Below are positions 1 to 7,820 of a stretch of DNA of 64,000 bases, piece after piece; position 1 is the first letter of the stretch; each line of letters opens with the position of its first letter. Below the pieces are notes generated by a model, which was not told the DNA's origin, made no database searches, and was given only the letters and a program-made list of their open reading frames with translations. Position numbers and translations under genes: made by a program. This DNA comes from Stenotrophomonas sp. UBA7346 (GTDB taxonomy: Bacteria; Pseudomonadota; Gammaproteobacteria; Xanthomonadales; Xanthomonadaceae), in contig DKPB01000082.1 in assembly GCA_002471015.1 (NCBI GenBank), positions 76,872-140,871 on the forward strand, written 5' to 3'.

Positions 1-743
1 AGACGCCGTTTGCCGAAGGCATTCATTGGGTGACCGACAGCGGCCGCTCGCTGCGCTCGGTACCGGGGCGGCAGTCGCCGTTGCTGGTAGTCGTCGGCGA
101 AAAACATCGCACCGGCGAATGGTCTCCTGCGCAGGACCCTGTCGGCCGCCTGCTTGACTATGCGCAGCAACGGATCGTGGTGAACGGCCCGGTGGCGGCA
201 AGCTGGTCAGCCCAGCAGTTCAAACCCGCTGACGGGCTGCCCTATATCGGCAGCAGCGCACATGAAAATGTGTGGGTCGCCACCGGTTTCCAGGCCGATG
301 GCTTGACCTGGGGTGCGCTTGCGGCCGAGTTCATCGTCCAGGGTATCGAAGGGCAGCAGCCCAGCGATCTGGCACATCTGCTCAGTCCGCTACGGATAAC
401 GCCGATCAAGTCGGCCGCTGGCTGGGCCAGAACCAATACCACGGTTATCAAGCATATGGTGGGCGACCGCCTGAAGGCGGGAGCCGACGATGGCACCGAG
501 ATCGCACCGGGCTCCGGACGTATCGTGGGCCGTGGCGAGAACCGTTGTGCCCTGTATCGCGACCCAAGCGGCATGTTGCATGCAATGTCTCCGGTCTGCC
601 CGCATCTGAAATGCATCGTGCAGTGGAACGGCGAAGCCAGCAGTTGGGACTGCCCGTGCCACGGCAGCCGATTCAGCCCCACCGGTGAACTACTGGAAGG
701 CCCCGCATTGACGGGACTGGCAAGCAAACGAACGCCTTCCTAG
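1..743 (+). CDS. FAD-dependent oxidoreductase with C-terminal Rieske domain (5' end missing)
   Basis: The reading frame is open from the first bases of the window, so only the C-terminal ~247 residues are present. The last ~100 residues form a Rieske [2Fe-2S] domain: the ligand pairs are visible as C-P-H (in CPHLKC) and C-P-C-H (in DCPCHGSRF). Upstream is the C-terminal part of a DAO-type FAD oxidoreductase (LPYIG, then ENVWVATGFQADGLTWG). This fusion is known from predicted soluble electron-transfer oxidoreductases; the substrate is not known. It converges on the membrane-protein gene ending at 751. Confidence 0.85.
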   Translation, partial: TPFAEGIHWVTDSGRSLRSVPGRQSPLLVVVGEKHRTGEWSPAQDPVGRLLDYAQQRIVVNGPVAASWSAQQFKPADGLPYIGSSAHENVWVATGFQADGLTWGALAAEFIVQGIEGQQPSDLAHLLSPLRITPIKSAAGWARTNTTVIKHMVGDRLKAGADDGTEIAPGSGRIVGRGENRCALYRDPSGMLHAMSPVCPHLKCIVQWNGEASSWDCPCHGSRFSPTGELLEGPALTGLASKRTPS

Positions 744-750
744 CCCTCAC

Positions 751-1293
751 TCATGCACGCGCAGCCGCGCGTGTGAGCAACCACGGCAAGGCCAGGCCCA
801 TGCCGAACGCTGCGTAGATGCAGAACATGTCCGCCGGTTGCAGCCGTCGCTCGAAGCCCGGCGTCATCCGCGAAGGTACGACCTTGTAATCGACCAGATA
901 CGCAGTGACAGCTATTGCTGCCGCCAGCGTCACAACCGGCTGCGGTGAGCAGCGGCCCCGCCGCAGGGTTTCATACCCCGTTGCCCAGAACACGGAGGAC
1001 GCATGATGGATCAGATACCCCGTAACGGTATGGCGAATGCTCCAACCTGTGCGACGGTGCGCCTGGCGCGGCCAGATCCATTGGCTGGTGGCATTGGTGC
1101 CGGCGGCAGCCGCATGGCTGCGGCGGTAGCTGAACCACGAGACCAACACGCTGGACACCACACTGGCGCAACTTCCGGAACACAGGGCGCGCACGAACAG
1201 CTGCTTCACCGTGCGCCGCTGCGTGTGTTCATCAGCGGCGGCACCGGTTTGATCGGCAAAGCGCTGGCGGAGCGACTTGAGTGTTATGGACAT
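751..1293 (-). CDS. Predicted membrane protein, unknown function
   Basis: A 180-residue ORF with about three to four hydrophobic segments (CASVVSSVLVSWFSY, VTLAAAIAVTAYLV, a C-terminal GMGLALPWLL stretch), so probably inner-membrane. No family recognised. The N-terminal ~30 residues are polar and overlap the start of the divergent SDR gene; a GTG at 1209 (MKQLFVRALCSG) would shorten the protein and remove most of the overlap. Which start is used cannot be decided from the sequence. Confidence 0.6.
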   Translation of the reverse strand: MSITLKSLRQRFADQTGAAADEHTQRRTVKQLFVRALCSGSCASVVSSVLVSWFSYRRSHAAAAGTNATSQWIWPRQAHRRTGWSIRHTVTGYLIHHASSVFWATGYETLRRGRCSPQPVVTLAAAIAVTAYLVDYKVVPSRMTPGFERRLQPADMFCIYAAFGMGLALPWLLTRAAARA

Positions 1294-2505
1294 GGGGTCA
1301 TCCTGGGAGTGAGGGACGAAGCCGAAGCTTCACGCAGTCAGCCGGGTGCGCGCTTTGTCCAACTTGATTTCACCGGCCGCCCCGATCCATCCGTTGTTGC
1401 GCTGCTGGCCGGCGTGGACGTGGTGGTGAATGCCGCAGGCATCTTCAATGAGACCTCCACGCAGAGTTTCGACGACGTGCATGTGAAAGGCCCGTGCACT
1501 CTGTTTGACCTTGCCGCGCAGGCCGGTGTGAAGCGCATCATCCAGATATCCGCCCTCGGCGCGGAGCTGCATGCTGACACCCGTTATTGGCGCAGCAAGG
1601 CCCGGGGTGATCGCTGTGCGAGCGCGTTTGCAGGAACCGTCGTGGTGGTGAGGCCTTCGCTGGTGTATGCCGCGTTGGGCGCCAGCAGTGTACTGTTTCA
1701 GCGTTTGGCAGTGCTGCCGTGGCTGCCGTTGCCGGCCACCGCCGGCGAGGTGCAACCTATTCACCTGGATGACCTGGTCGATGGCCTGGTCGCGCTGGTG
1801 CAGCACCCGCAGCCGCCGCAGCTGGTTGCTGCCGTAGGCCCGGTTGCGCTGGGCATGGATGCCTATCTGCGGGCGCTGTCTCCAGCAGCGGTCAAGCACC
1901 GTATCGTGTGGCGCATTCCAATGCGCGTAGCGCTGCCGTTGGCAAAATTCCTGCAGAAGCTTCCCGGCAGCACCGTCAGTGCGGATGCGCTGAAGATGCT
2001 CGCCCATCCAAACACCGCCAATGCTGCGCCATGGGCGGCCCTGGTCGGCAGGCCGCTGCGGCGGCCAGACCAGTTCGTCGAACCAGCGCGTCGCCAGCAG
2101 GCCCATCAGCTGGCGGTGCTGGCCAACATGCTGCCGGTACTGCGGCTGAGCCTGTCACTGACGTGGCTGATCACTGCGTGGGTGTCGGCCTTTGTTTACC
2201 CGCAGGCGGCCAGCCTCGACTTGCTGGTACGCGCGCAGGTTCCGCTGGTGCTGGCACCAGTGGCGCTGTACACGGCCGCCCTGCTCGACGCAGCACTGGC
2301 ATTGGCAATGTGGGTGCGGCGCTGGCGACGCGGTGTGTATCTGCTGCAGATAGGCCTGATGCTGGTGTACAGCGCGATCATCAGCCTGTGGCTGCCCGAG
2401 TACTGGGCCCACCCCTACGGGCCGATGGTCAAGAACCTGCCAATGCTCGCATTGACCGCACTGCTGCTCTGGTTGGAGAGTCCGAATGGACGTGGTACTC
2501 GTTAA
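1225..2505 (+). CDS. SDR/epimerase-type protein fused to a DoxX-like membrane domain
   Basis: The N-terminus has a Rossmann nucleotide-binding motif (ISGGTGLIGKAL, the GxxGxxG type of atypical SDRs) and SDR-like segments (VDVVVNAAGIF, RIIQISALGA). The last ~115 residues are four hydrophobic helices resembling DoxX-like family domains. This fusion occurs in uncharacterised NAD(P)-binding proteins of proteobacteria. The frame is open back to an ATG at 1003, but the Rossmann strand begins at the GTG at 1225 and the region before it is low-quality and antisense to the neighbouring gene, so 1225 was chosen. It overlaps the next gene by 20 nt, suggesting translational coupling. Confidence 0.75.
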   Translation: MFISGGTGLIGKALAERLECYGHGVILGVRDEAEASRSQPGARFVQLDFTGRPDPSVVALLAGVDVVVNAAGIFNETSTQSFDDVHVKGPCTLFDLAAQAGVKRIIQISALGAELHADTRYWRSKARGDRCASAFAGTVVVVRPSLVYAALGASSVLFQRLAVLPWLPLPATAGEVQPIHLDDLVDGLVALVQHPQPPQLVAAVGPVALGMDAYLRALSPAAVKHRIVWRIPMRVALPLAKFLQKLPGSTVSADALKMLAHPNTANAAPWAALVGRPLRRPDQFVEPARRQQAHQLAVLANMLPVLRLSLSLTWLITAWVSAFVYPQAASLDLLVRAQVPLVLAPVALYTAALLDAALALAMWVRRWRRGVYLLQIGLMLVYSAIISLWLPEYWAHPYGPMVKNLPMLALTALLLWLESPNGRGTR

Positions 2506-2959
2506 ATACCTGCATATTCTTTCCTCGACGTTCCTGTTCGGAACCGGCGTGGGCACTGCGTTCTACCTGTTGTTGATCAGCCGCCAACGCGACCCCGCCG
2601 TGGTTGCGCCGGTTGCACGCCTGGTGGTGATTGCCGATTGGTTGTTCACCGCCACCACCATCATCCTGCAGCCGCTGTCGGGACTGTACCTGGCCCACCG
2701 CATGGGCATAGCACTGAGCACGCCCTGGCTCTACTGGTCGGTGGTGCTGTTCATCCTGGCCGCGCTCTGTTGGTTGCCGGTGGTCTGGCTGCAGATGAAG
2801 CTGCGCGACATCGCCGAGGCAGCCGCAGCGTCCGGGCAGCAGCTGCTACCGCTGCGCTACTACCAATATCTAGGCGCATGGGCCGCGCTGGGCGTGCCGG
2901 CCTTGATCTCGTTCCTGATCGTGTTCTACCTGATGACCGCCAAACCCGCGCTTGGCTGA
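2486..2959 (+). CDS. DUF2269 family membrane protein
   Basis: 157 residues with four predicted transmembrane helices and the start typical of DUF2269 proteins (KYLHILSSTFLFGTGVGTAF). The family is often found next to SDR/DoxX-like genes, as here, where it overlaps the upstream gene by 20 nt. Function unknown; probably works with the upstream membrane oxidoreductase (inference). Confidence 0.8.
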   Translation: MDVVLVKYLHILSSTFLFGTGVGTAFYLLLISRQRDPAVVAPVARLVVIADWLFTATTIILQPLSGLYLAHRMGIALSTPWLYWSVVLFILAALCWLPVVWLQMKLRDIAEAAAASGQQLLPLRYYQYLGAWAALGVPALISFLIVFYLMTAKPALG

Positions 2960-3003
2960 AACCACGCTTATGCAATCGAAGGATGGAACACTTGGAGGTG
3001 ACT

Positions 3004-3216
3004 ATGGAAAACACTACGCACTATCTGTCAGACGATGAGCGAATGAGCTTTCAGACCGCCTACCAGCTGCACGGGAGCGGCGCCGAATTCTGGGAGACCT
3101 ACCAGACGCTGCTGCGCCTGGTCACTACACGGACGGGCGACCACGCCAATGTCGCCAACGAGCTGGCAAGCCTGGCTGTACAGATAGGGGCCACCGACGA
3201 GGCGCTGTTCGTCTGA
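3004..3216 (+). CDS. Small conserved protein of the YLS-DE / FW-YQ type (copy 1 of 3 in window)
   Basis: 70 residues, with a strong ribosome site (GGAGG, 6 nt before the ATG). No recognised family, but it is clearly related to the protein at 54938-55153 and to the truncated one at 26093-26179: shared positions include YLS-DE, AY--HG-G, FW--YQ, RTGD, VANE-A and a C-terminal A-FV. It lies 44 nt after the DUF2269 gene and may be co-transcribed. No signal peptide or membrane segment. Confidence 0.75.
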   Translation: MENTTHYLSDDERMSFQTAYQLHGSGAEFWETYQTLLRLVTTRTGDHANVANELASLAVQIGATDEALFV

Positions 3217-3308
3217 GCTATCGGGCCGATCGCAATCGTGAGCCAATGCGGGAATGCGGTCCCACTCTTTGCCGGCTGATCCCGTCGCGCAGGCGACTGT
3301 GGACGACA

Positions 3309-4718
3309 TCATGCCGACGGTATCGCCGACGTTTTCGGCAGCGGCACTTCCACCACGCACTCCACGCCTTTGCTGGTCAGCTCATAGGACGTCCGCGCCT
3401 TGAGCTGATAAGGCAATGCCCGTTCGATCAACTCCCGACCATAGCTGCCCTTGCGCTCAGGATGCGGCTCGACCTCGCCGTAGAACTCCTCACTCCAGGT
3501 CATCTTCAATGCCGGCGTGCCATCTTCCCAGCGATGGACATGCCAACGCACGGTCAGCTTTCCGGTGTCGGAACCGAGCGCGCCGTACTTGGCTGCATTG
3601 GTCGCCAGTTCGTGCAGCGCCAAGGAAAATGTCTGCAATGTGGTCGATCGCAACCCCACGCCTGTTGGCCCGTCAAGCACCACGCAGCCGCGTTCGGCAC
3701 CGTGCGCTTGCAGCTCCTGATGCAGCAGCTTGTCAAACGCCACCTTGCCACCGTCGTCCAGACTGGACAGCAGCGACTGGACGCGCGCGATGGCCTCGAT
3801 ACGGTTGCCGTAAGCGTCGCGGAACTGGTCAATACTTTCGCATTCACTGAGCGTGCGGTCGGCCACCGCACGGATCACCGCCATCAGGTTGCGGGTGCGA
3901 TGCTGCAGCTCGGCCATCAGCACCTGGGCACGGCCAGCGGCTTCCTTCTCTTCGGTGCAGTCATGGCCAATGCCACCGATGCGCACCACGTGCCCTTCGG
4001 GATCAAGCAATGGGAACTTGGTATTGCGCATCCAGCGGATGGCACCGTCTCCTCGGAGAATCCGGTACTCGATCACCATCCGTTGGCCCATGCGAACGCG
4101 CTTCAGTGCGTCGTGCACCTTGTGCTGGTCTTCGGGGAGTATGTGGCTGAGCCAGCTTTCCAGTGTCGGGTGAGCCAGCATGGCGCCGCATTCTGAGCCA
4201 TAGAGCCGCTCGAAAGCATGGCTGAGGTATTCCAGGTCCAGCGTCTCGGCGTTGCGTATCCACAGCACGTCCGAAGATGCATTGCTGAACTGTGCAAACC
4301 GCGCCGTGCTCTCCTGCAGGGCGCGCCCGGTGTCGATGTGATCGGTGATGTCATGGATGGTGCCAACCACACGCTCCGGCTCATCGACCGGCTGCGACAG
4401 GAACAGACGCTTCAGCAGCAGGCAACGTTGCTGGCCATCGGGCAACCAATACCGGAAGCGACAGGTAAATTCGTCGTATTCCTCGCCCGCCCGCAGCAGC
4501 ACCGTGCGCAGCGCTTCCCGGTCCCGCTCATGGACGCGGGCCAACAAGGCCTGCATGGTTGGCGCAATGACGCTGGGGCGATAACCGCAGATGTCGAAGC
4601 GGCGGTCTGCCCATACGATCGAATCGTCCTCTACCTGCCACACCCAACCCGCAAGATCAGCCGACACCACCGGCGGAATCCCCATGTCCGAGCCACCGCG
4701 TTCGGGGTCAATGGACAT
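3309..4718 (-). CDS. HWE-family sensor histidine kinase with two PAS domains
   Basis: 469 residues, no obvious membrane segment. A PAS-like domain (~22-125, ending IHDITD) and a second PAS/PAC domain (~140-258, ending GIGHDCTEEKE) precede a dimerisation/phosphoacceptor helix with His273 in LQHRTRNLMAVIRAV. The ATPase domain has ALHELATNAAKYGAL, the N-box form of the HWE family (known for light and general stress sensing). A later start, MGIPPV at 4685, is possible. It overlaps the upstream response-regulator gene by 11 nt, so the two form a cognate pair. The signal is not evident: no LOV cysteine motif was seen. Confidence 0.9.
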   Translation of the reverse strand: MSIDPERGGSDMGIPPVVSADLAGWVWQVEDDSIVWADRRFDICGYRPSVIAPTMQALLARVHERDREALRTVLLRAGEEYDEFTCRFRYWLPDGQQRCLLLKRLFLSQPVDEPERVVGTIHDITDHIDTGRALQESTARFAQFSNASSDVLWIRNAETLDLEYLSHAFERLYGSECGAMLAHPTLESWLSHILPEDQHKVHDALKRVRMGQRMVIEYRILRGDGAIRWMRNTKFPLLDPEGHVVRIGGIGHDCTEEKEAAGRAQVLMAELQHRTRNLMAVIRAVADRTLSECESIDQFRDAYGNRIEAIARVQSLLSSLDDGGKVAFDKLLHQELQAHGAERGCVVLDGPTGVGLRSTTLQTFSLALHELATNAAKYGALGSDTGKLTVRWHVHRWEDGTPALKMTWSEEFYGEVEPHPERKGSYGRELIERALPYQLKARTSYELTSKGVECVVEVPLPKTSAIPSA

Positions 4719-5091
4719 CGCCGTTGATATCCAGCAGCGCCGCCAACTTTTCCCTTACCTGCTGCACGCCAAATGGCTTGGTGCACTGCGGGCTGTCGGC
4801 ATAACGCGGCGGCACCAGCTCCCGGTCGTAGCCTGAGGTGAAAAGCAACGGCACGTGTTCATTGCTCAGTCTGTCCGCTACTGGGTACACACTCTGGCCA
4901 CCCAGGTTGATATCCAGGATCGCTGCATCCGGCAGCGGGCAAGTGTCCAACAGCACATCGGCGTCTTCCAGGTTTGCAACCGGCCCCAGAACTTCGGCAC
5001 CGTCGCCTTCAAGAAGATCGCGCAGACACTGAGCCAGAATATATTCGTCTTCGACCACAAGAATCCGTCGTCCGGCGAGATTGCTAGGCAT
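4708..5091 (-). CDS. Single-domain response regulator
   Basis: 127 residues forming just a receiver domain: acidic pocket VVEDE, phosphoacceptor Asp in AAILDINLGG, and the conserved Lys in CTKPFG. No output domain, as is common for partners of HWE kinases. The start at MPSNLAG (5091) was chosen because AAAGGAAG lies about 6 nt before it; the frame runs open to 5145 but that extension looks non-coding. It precedes and overlaps the kinase gene. Confidence 0.85.
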   Translation of the reverse strand: MPSNLAGRRILVVEDEYILAQCLRDLLEGDGAEVLGPVANLEDADVLLDTCPLPDAAILDINLGGQSVYPVADRLSNEHVPLLFTSGYDRELVPPRYADSPQCTKPFGVQQVREKLAALLDINGDVH

Positions 5092-5380
5092 CAGGGCGCT
5101 TCCTTTGAATCTGAATGGAAATATCAGCCCGTACGTGTTCTGCAAGCGTGAAAGAAGCGAACAATGAAGTCAGGCCGCCTTCAAACAACCAGGCAATGGC
5201 CGTGTGGCAAGAGTCAACGCAGATGCGCTTCAACTGACGACGGCGTAACGCCTGCGGGACTACGGTTTGTCTGCGTTGGCAGGCGCCGCCCACACCCGCT
5301 TCCGCGCGCCGCGGGCAGACAAACGTCATCATCGACAACGCCGGTGCCTGCGTACCCCCACGTTCAGCGGACACGGCCAA

Positions 5381-5569
5381 ATGGACAATCAGCGCCTGCA
5401 CCACCTTCGCAACGACTTGAACGTTGTGACCTTGGGCCTGTCCTTGCTTAGAAGGCAGTTAGATGGCAAGGCGCCGACAGAGGCGCTGGACACACTTCGC
5501 CACATTGAAAAGGCTGCCGAGCGTTGCGGATCGGCCATACGGTCTCAAAGTCAGGCGACGAAAGCCTGA
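5381..5569 (+). CDS. Small helical protein resembling a histidine-kinase dimerisation segment
   Basis: 62 residues starting MDNQRLHHLRNDLNVVTLG. The HHLRNDLNVV stretch resembles the H-box of histidine-kinase dimerisation helices, and the rest is predicted helical. It is divergent from the kinase/regulator pair. It could be a stand-alone phosphotransfer or kinase-interacting protein (inference), or just a small helical protein. No clear ribosome site. Confidence 0.5.
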   Translation: MDNQRLHHLRNDLNVVTLGLSLLRRQLDGKAPTEALDTLRHIEKAAERCGSAIRSQSQATKA

Positions 5570-5974
5570 AGACCACTGGCACCCATTCATCCGACGTCGG
5601 TGCCGATAGCAGCGCAGGAATCCGGGGCACCGAAGAAGGCGCTTTGAAGGCGTTGCAGATGCCTGCTGTTTCATCCGTACGTCACCGCCTGCCGATCCAG
5701 GAGATTGAGATGGTCCGCCGCAACCGCGACAGGGACAACGTGTTGCAAACAGGCCGCTGGCCTGTGCTTTCGCACGTCCCCAGCAAGAATCGCGAATGCC
5801 GTGATCGGAGCCATGATGATCAGCAAACCGTTGCCAACGGCGTTCACGGATGCCGCAAAGGTACGCAAGCACGGCCGCACTGCGCTCGCGGCACCGCGCT
5901 CCATCCTCGAAATGGGCCACCGCCCATTACCAACCTCAGCCAACGGAAGGCCATGCCATGACGCGGAGCTCAAG
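5570..5974. other. No recognisable gene
   Basis: About 400 bases with overlapping open frames on both strands but none with protein-like composition, a ribosome site or a known domain. One minus frame (5671-5982) has a short hydrophobic run but is otherwise unconvincing. Confidence 0.5.
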
Positions 5975-6265
5975 GTGACCAAGGCGCTGCCAAGCCGCCT
6001 TCCCCCACCCTTTCATTGGGTGGAAGAGCAGGACCGGAAACATCTGTTCCTGGGCAGCACAAAAGTGCTGGAGATCTGCAAGCGCAACCGGGGATGGATA
6101 GTGCATATCTTTCTGCAGGACCCCGAACGCCCGCAGCCGATCGTCGCGGTAGGCTCGGCCAACGCAGGCATGCGCTGGGGAGCCAACTGGGCAAAGCTGC
6201 GCGTGCGCCTGCTCTCTTCTCTCGCAGCAGCCAAGGATGATCACACGCCCACAACACCGTCCTGA
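5975..6265 (+). CDS. Small hypothetical protein
   Basis: A GTG at 5975 preceded by GGAG gives a 96-residue protein with credible composition (PFHWVEEQDRKHLFLGSTKV, then LEICKRNRGWIVHIFL). No known family seen. The frame is open upstream to 5705, but that part looks like noise. The aromatic-rich, soluble-looking sequence suggests a small globular protein. Confidence 0.5.
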   Translation: MTKALPSRLPPPFHWVEEQDRKHLFLGSTKVLEICKRNRGWIVHIFLQDPERPQPIVAVGSANAGMRWGANWAKLRVRLLSSLAAAKDDHTPTTPS

Positions 6266-6507
6266 ACAGGCCACGATGACCGCTTTCCAATGCGTTTCAG
6301 GCGCGTTCTGATGCAGTTGTTGCCGGTTGGCCACGCAATGAAGGAGCGCCGCCAGGCGACAGGTGATCATCTGCTCACAGCGATCCACGGATGCACAACA
6401 CCGTGCTTGCCAGGATGCTCGTGTGCGCTGGACTCAGGCACCCCGCATCCACGCTTACGCATATAGCGAAGTGGTCAGCGCCTGCATCCAAACAAAGGAA
6501 ACGCCCA

Positions 6508-7149
6508 ATGAACATCCGTATCCTCACAACTGCACTTTCCTTGGCCTGCACCATTGCACTGGCCGGCTGCCGGGGTGAACCCGACCATCCCGCGCAGTCA
6601 GACCCATCGGCAAGCACACCTGCCACCGCGTCTGCCGCCGGCACCGCCAATCCTGACGCGGCCGCCGAAAAACCGACAATGCCGGATCAAAGCGCCGGCG
6701 AACGCTCCGCACTCGGCGTGTTGAACGCCATCAACGATCACGAGATCGCTGCTGGCCGGCGAGCGTTGGAGAAGAATGTCAAAGGCGACGTCGCCGGCTA
6801 TGCGCAGCTCATGATCGACGAGCACACACGCAACAAAGGGCAGACCAACGCACTGAATCCGGATAACCAGAGCGCGGATGCCAAAACCCAGGCCGCCGCC
6901 GGCCAAGCGCTGCTTGATCAGATGAACAGCAAACAGGGCGATGCCTACAGCAAGGCGTATGTGGCGGCGATGATCACCGGGCATACCGACGCATTGGCTG
7001 CTCTGGACGACAAGCTGATCCCCGCTACAGCCAGCCCGCAGGCCAAGGCCCATCTTCAGCAGACGCGGGAACATGTGGCGCGTCATCTGGCCCAGGCCCA
7101 CGCACTGGCCAAGGACGAGAAGCAGGCCGCGACCGACAAGGCTGATTGA
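6508..7149 (+). CDS. DUF4142-type lipoprotein
   Basis: 213 residues. The N-terminus is a lipoprotein signal (ALSLACTIALAGC, lipobox LAGC) followed by a Pro/Ala/Ser-rich linker. The C-terminal ~150 residues match DUF4142 (predicted periplasmic ferritin-like helical bundle): INDHEIAAGRRAL, MIDEHTRNK, AYVAAMITGHTDAL. The start at MNIRIL has AAAGGAA 7 nt upstream; the frame upstream to 6391 is non-coding. A stress-related periplasmic role is likely but not proven. Confidence 0.85.
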   Translation: MNIRILTTALSLACTIALAGCRGEPDHPAQSDPSASTPATASAAGTANPDAAAEKPTMPDQSAGERSALGVLNAINDHEIAAGRRALEKNVKGDVAGYAQLMIDEHTRNKGQTNALNPDNQSADAKTQAAAGQALLDQMNSKQGDAYSKAYVAAMITGHTDALAALDDKLIPATASPQAKAHLQQTREHVARHLAQAHALAKDEKQAATDKAD

Positions 7150-7212
7150 CCCGCATCCGCGCTCTACGCAGGCTGACCGATGTTGAGCCCATCCGTTCCG
7201 AGGAGAACACTC

Positions 7213-7392
7213 ATGGCAAAGCTGCCGTTCAATCCAACGGGCACTGCAAGCCACCAGAACAAGCCGCACACCGCTGACAAGCTTCGCAACGACAAAGCGT
7301 TGTGGAAGGACCATGACATGTCCGACGCTAAACACACCGCCAAGCCGGAGGATTACGAACGTCCACCAACGCCGGCTCGAAAAGAAAAATGA
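7213..7392 (+). CDS. Small hydrophilic protein, unknown
   Basis: 59 residues, very polar (Lys, His, Asp, Pro rich), with GAGGAG before the ATG. No known family. Lies 63 nt after the DUF4142 gene and is likely co-transcribed, ending before the shared terminator at 7412-7438. Composition suggests an unstructured protein. Confidence 0.55.
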   Translation: MAKLPFNPTGTASHQNKPHTADKLRNDKALWKDHDMSDAKHTAKPEDYERPPTPARKEK

Positions 7393-7411
7393 CCTCCCCA
7401 CGTTGAGCAAC

Positions 7412-7438
7412 AAAAAAGGCCCCGCGATGCGGGGCCTT
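7412..7438. terminator. Bidirectional intrinsic terminator
   Basis: A 10-bp perfect stem (aaggccccgc / gcggggcctt) with loop GAT sits between two convergent genes. On the minus strand it is followed by T6, a good terminator for the gene at 7471-7683; the plus-strand T-run is weaker. Confidence 0.8.
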
Positions 7439-7470
7439 CTGCTTCTGGAGCTCAATCAACGATTGCGCTC

Positions 7471-7683
7471 TTACTCGCTGCGGCTCTGGTCCTTCCGGTT
7501 CTGATCGTTCTGATCATTGCGGTTCGTATCCTTGCGGTTCTGATCATTCTGATCAGTGCGATTCTGATCGTTCTGATTCTGATCGTTCTGGTTCTGGTCA
7601 TTGCCAGTCTGATCATTCGGATTCTGATCAGTCTGGTTCTGCTCATTGCGGGTCTGTTCGTTTTCGCGTGGATTCTGGCTCAT
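7471..7683 (-). CDS. Asn/Asp/Gln-rich low-complexity protein
   Basis: 70 residues made almost wholly of N, D, Q, R, K and T in irregular repeats of DQN-NDQN and DQNRKD, with no hydrophobic residues. GGAG lies before the ATG, and a strong terminator follows. Such small hydrophilic proteins may be stress or general-regulon proteins, but no family is recognised. At DNA level it is a run of TGATC-A-related units. Codon bias (frequent GAT CAG, AAC) supports a real gene. Confidence 0.6.
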   Translation of the reverse strand: MSQNPRENEQTRNEQNQTDQNPNDQTGNDQNQNDQNQNDQNRTDQNDQNRKDTNRNDQNDQNRKDQSRSE

Positions 7684-7820
7684 GGTGTTTCTCCATCCCC
7701 GCCAGCGGAATGCTGCGGTACGGTGTCATCCTCGCGCCTGCCGCATGTTGAGGAAGTGCACAGGTGTGACGCGCATGTGCACTGACTCGACGGTTCAGCA
7801 GAACAACTCGCGCCTACGGT

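Noticed and set aside
3246..4196. 316-codon plus-strand ORF
   Set aside because: Antisense to the histidine kinase, which has complete PAS and HWE motifs.
5524..5961. 145-codon plus-strand ORF
   Set aside because: No ribosome site or domain; composition is noise.
7452..7646. Arg/Ile-rich overlapping frame inside the Asn/Gln-rich gene
   Set aside because: Arises from the repeated DNA read in another frame; no ribosome site; dual coding not supported.
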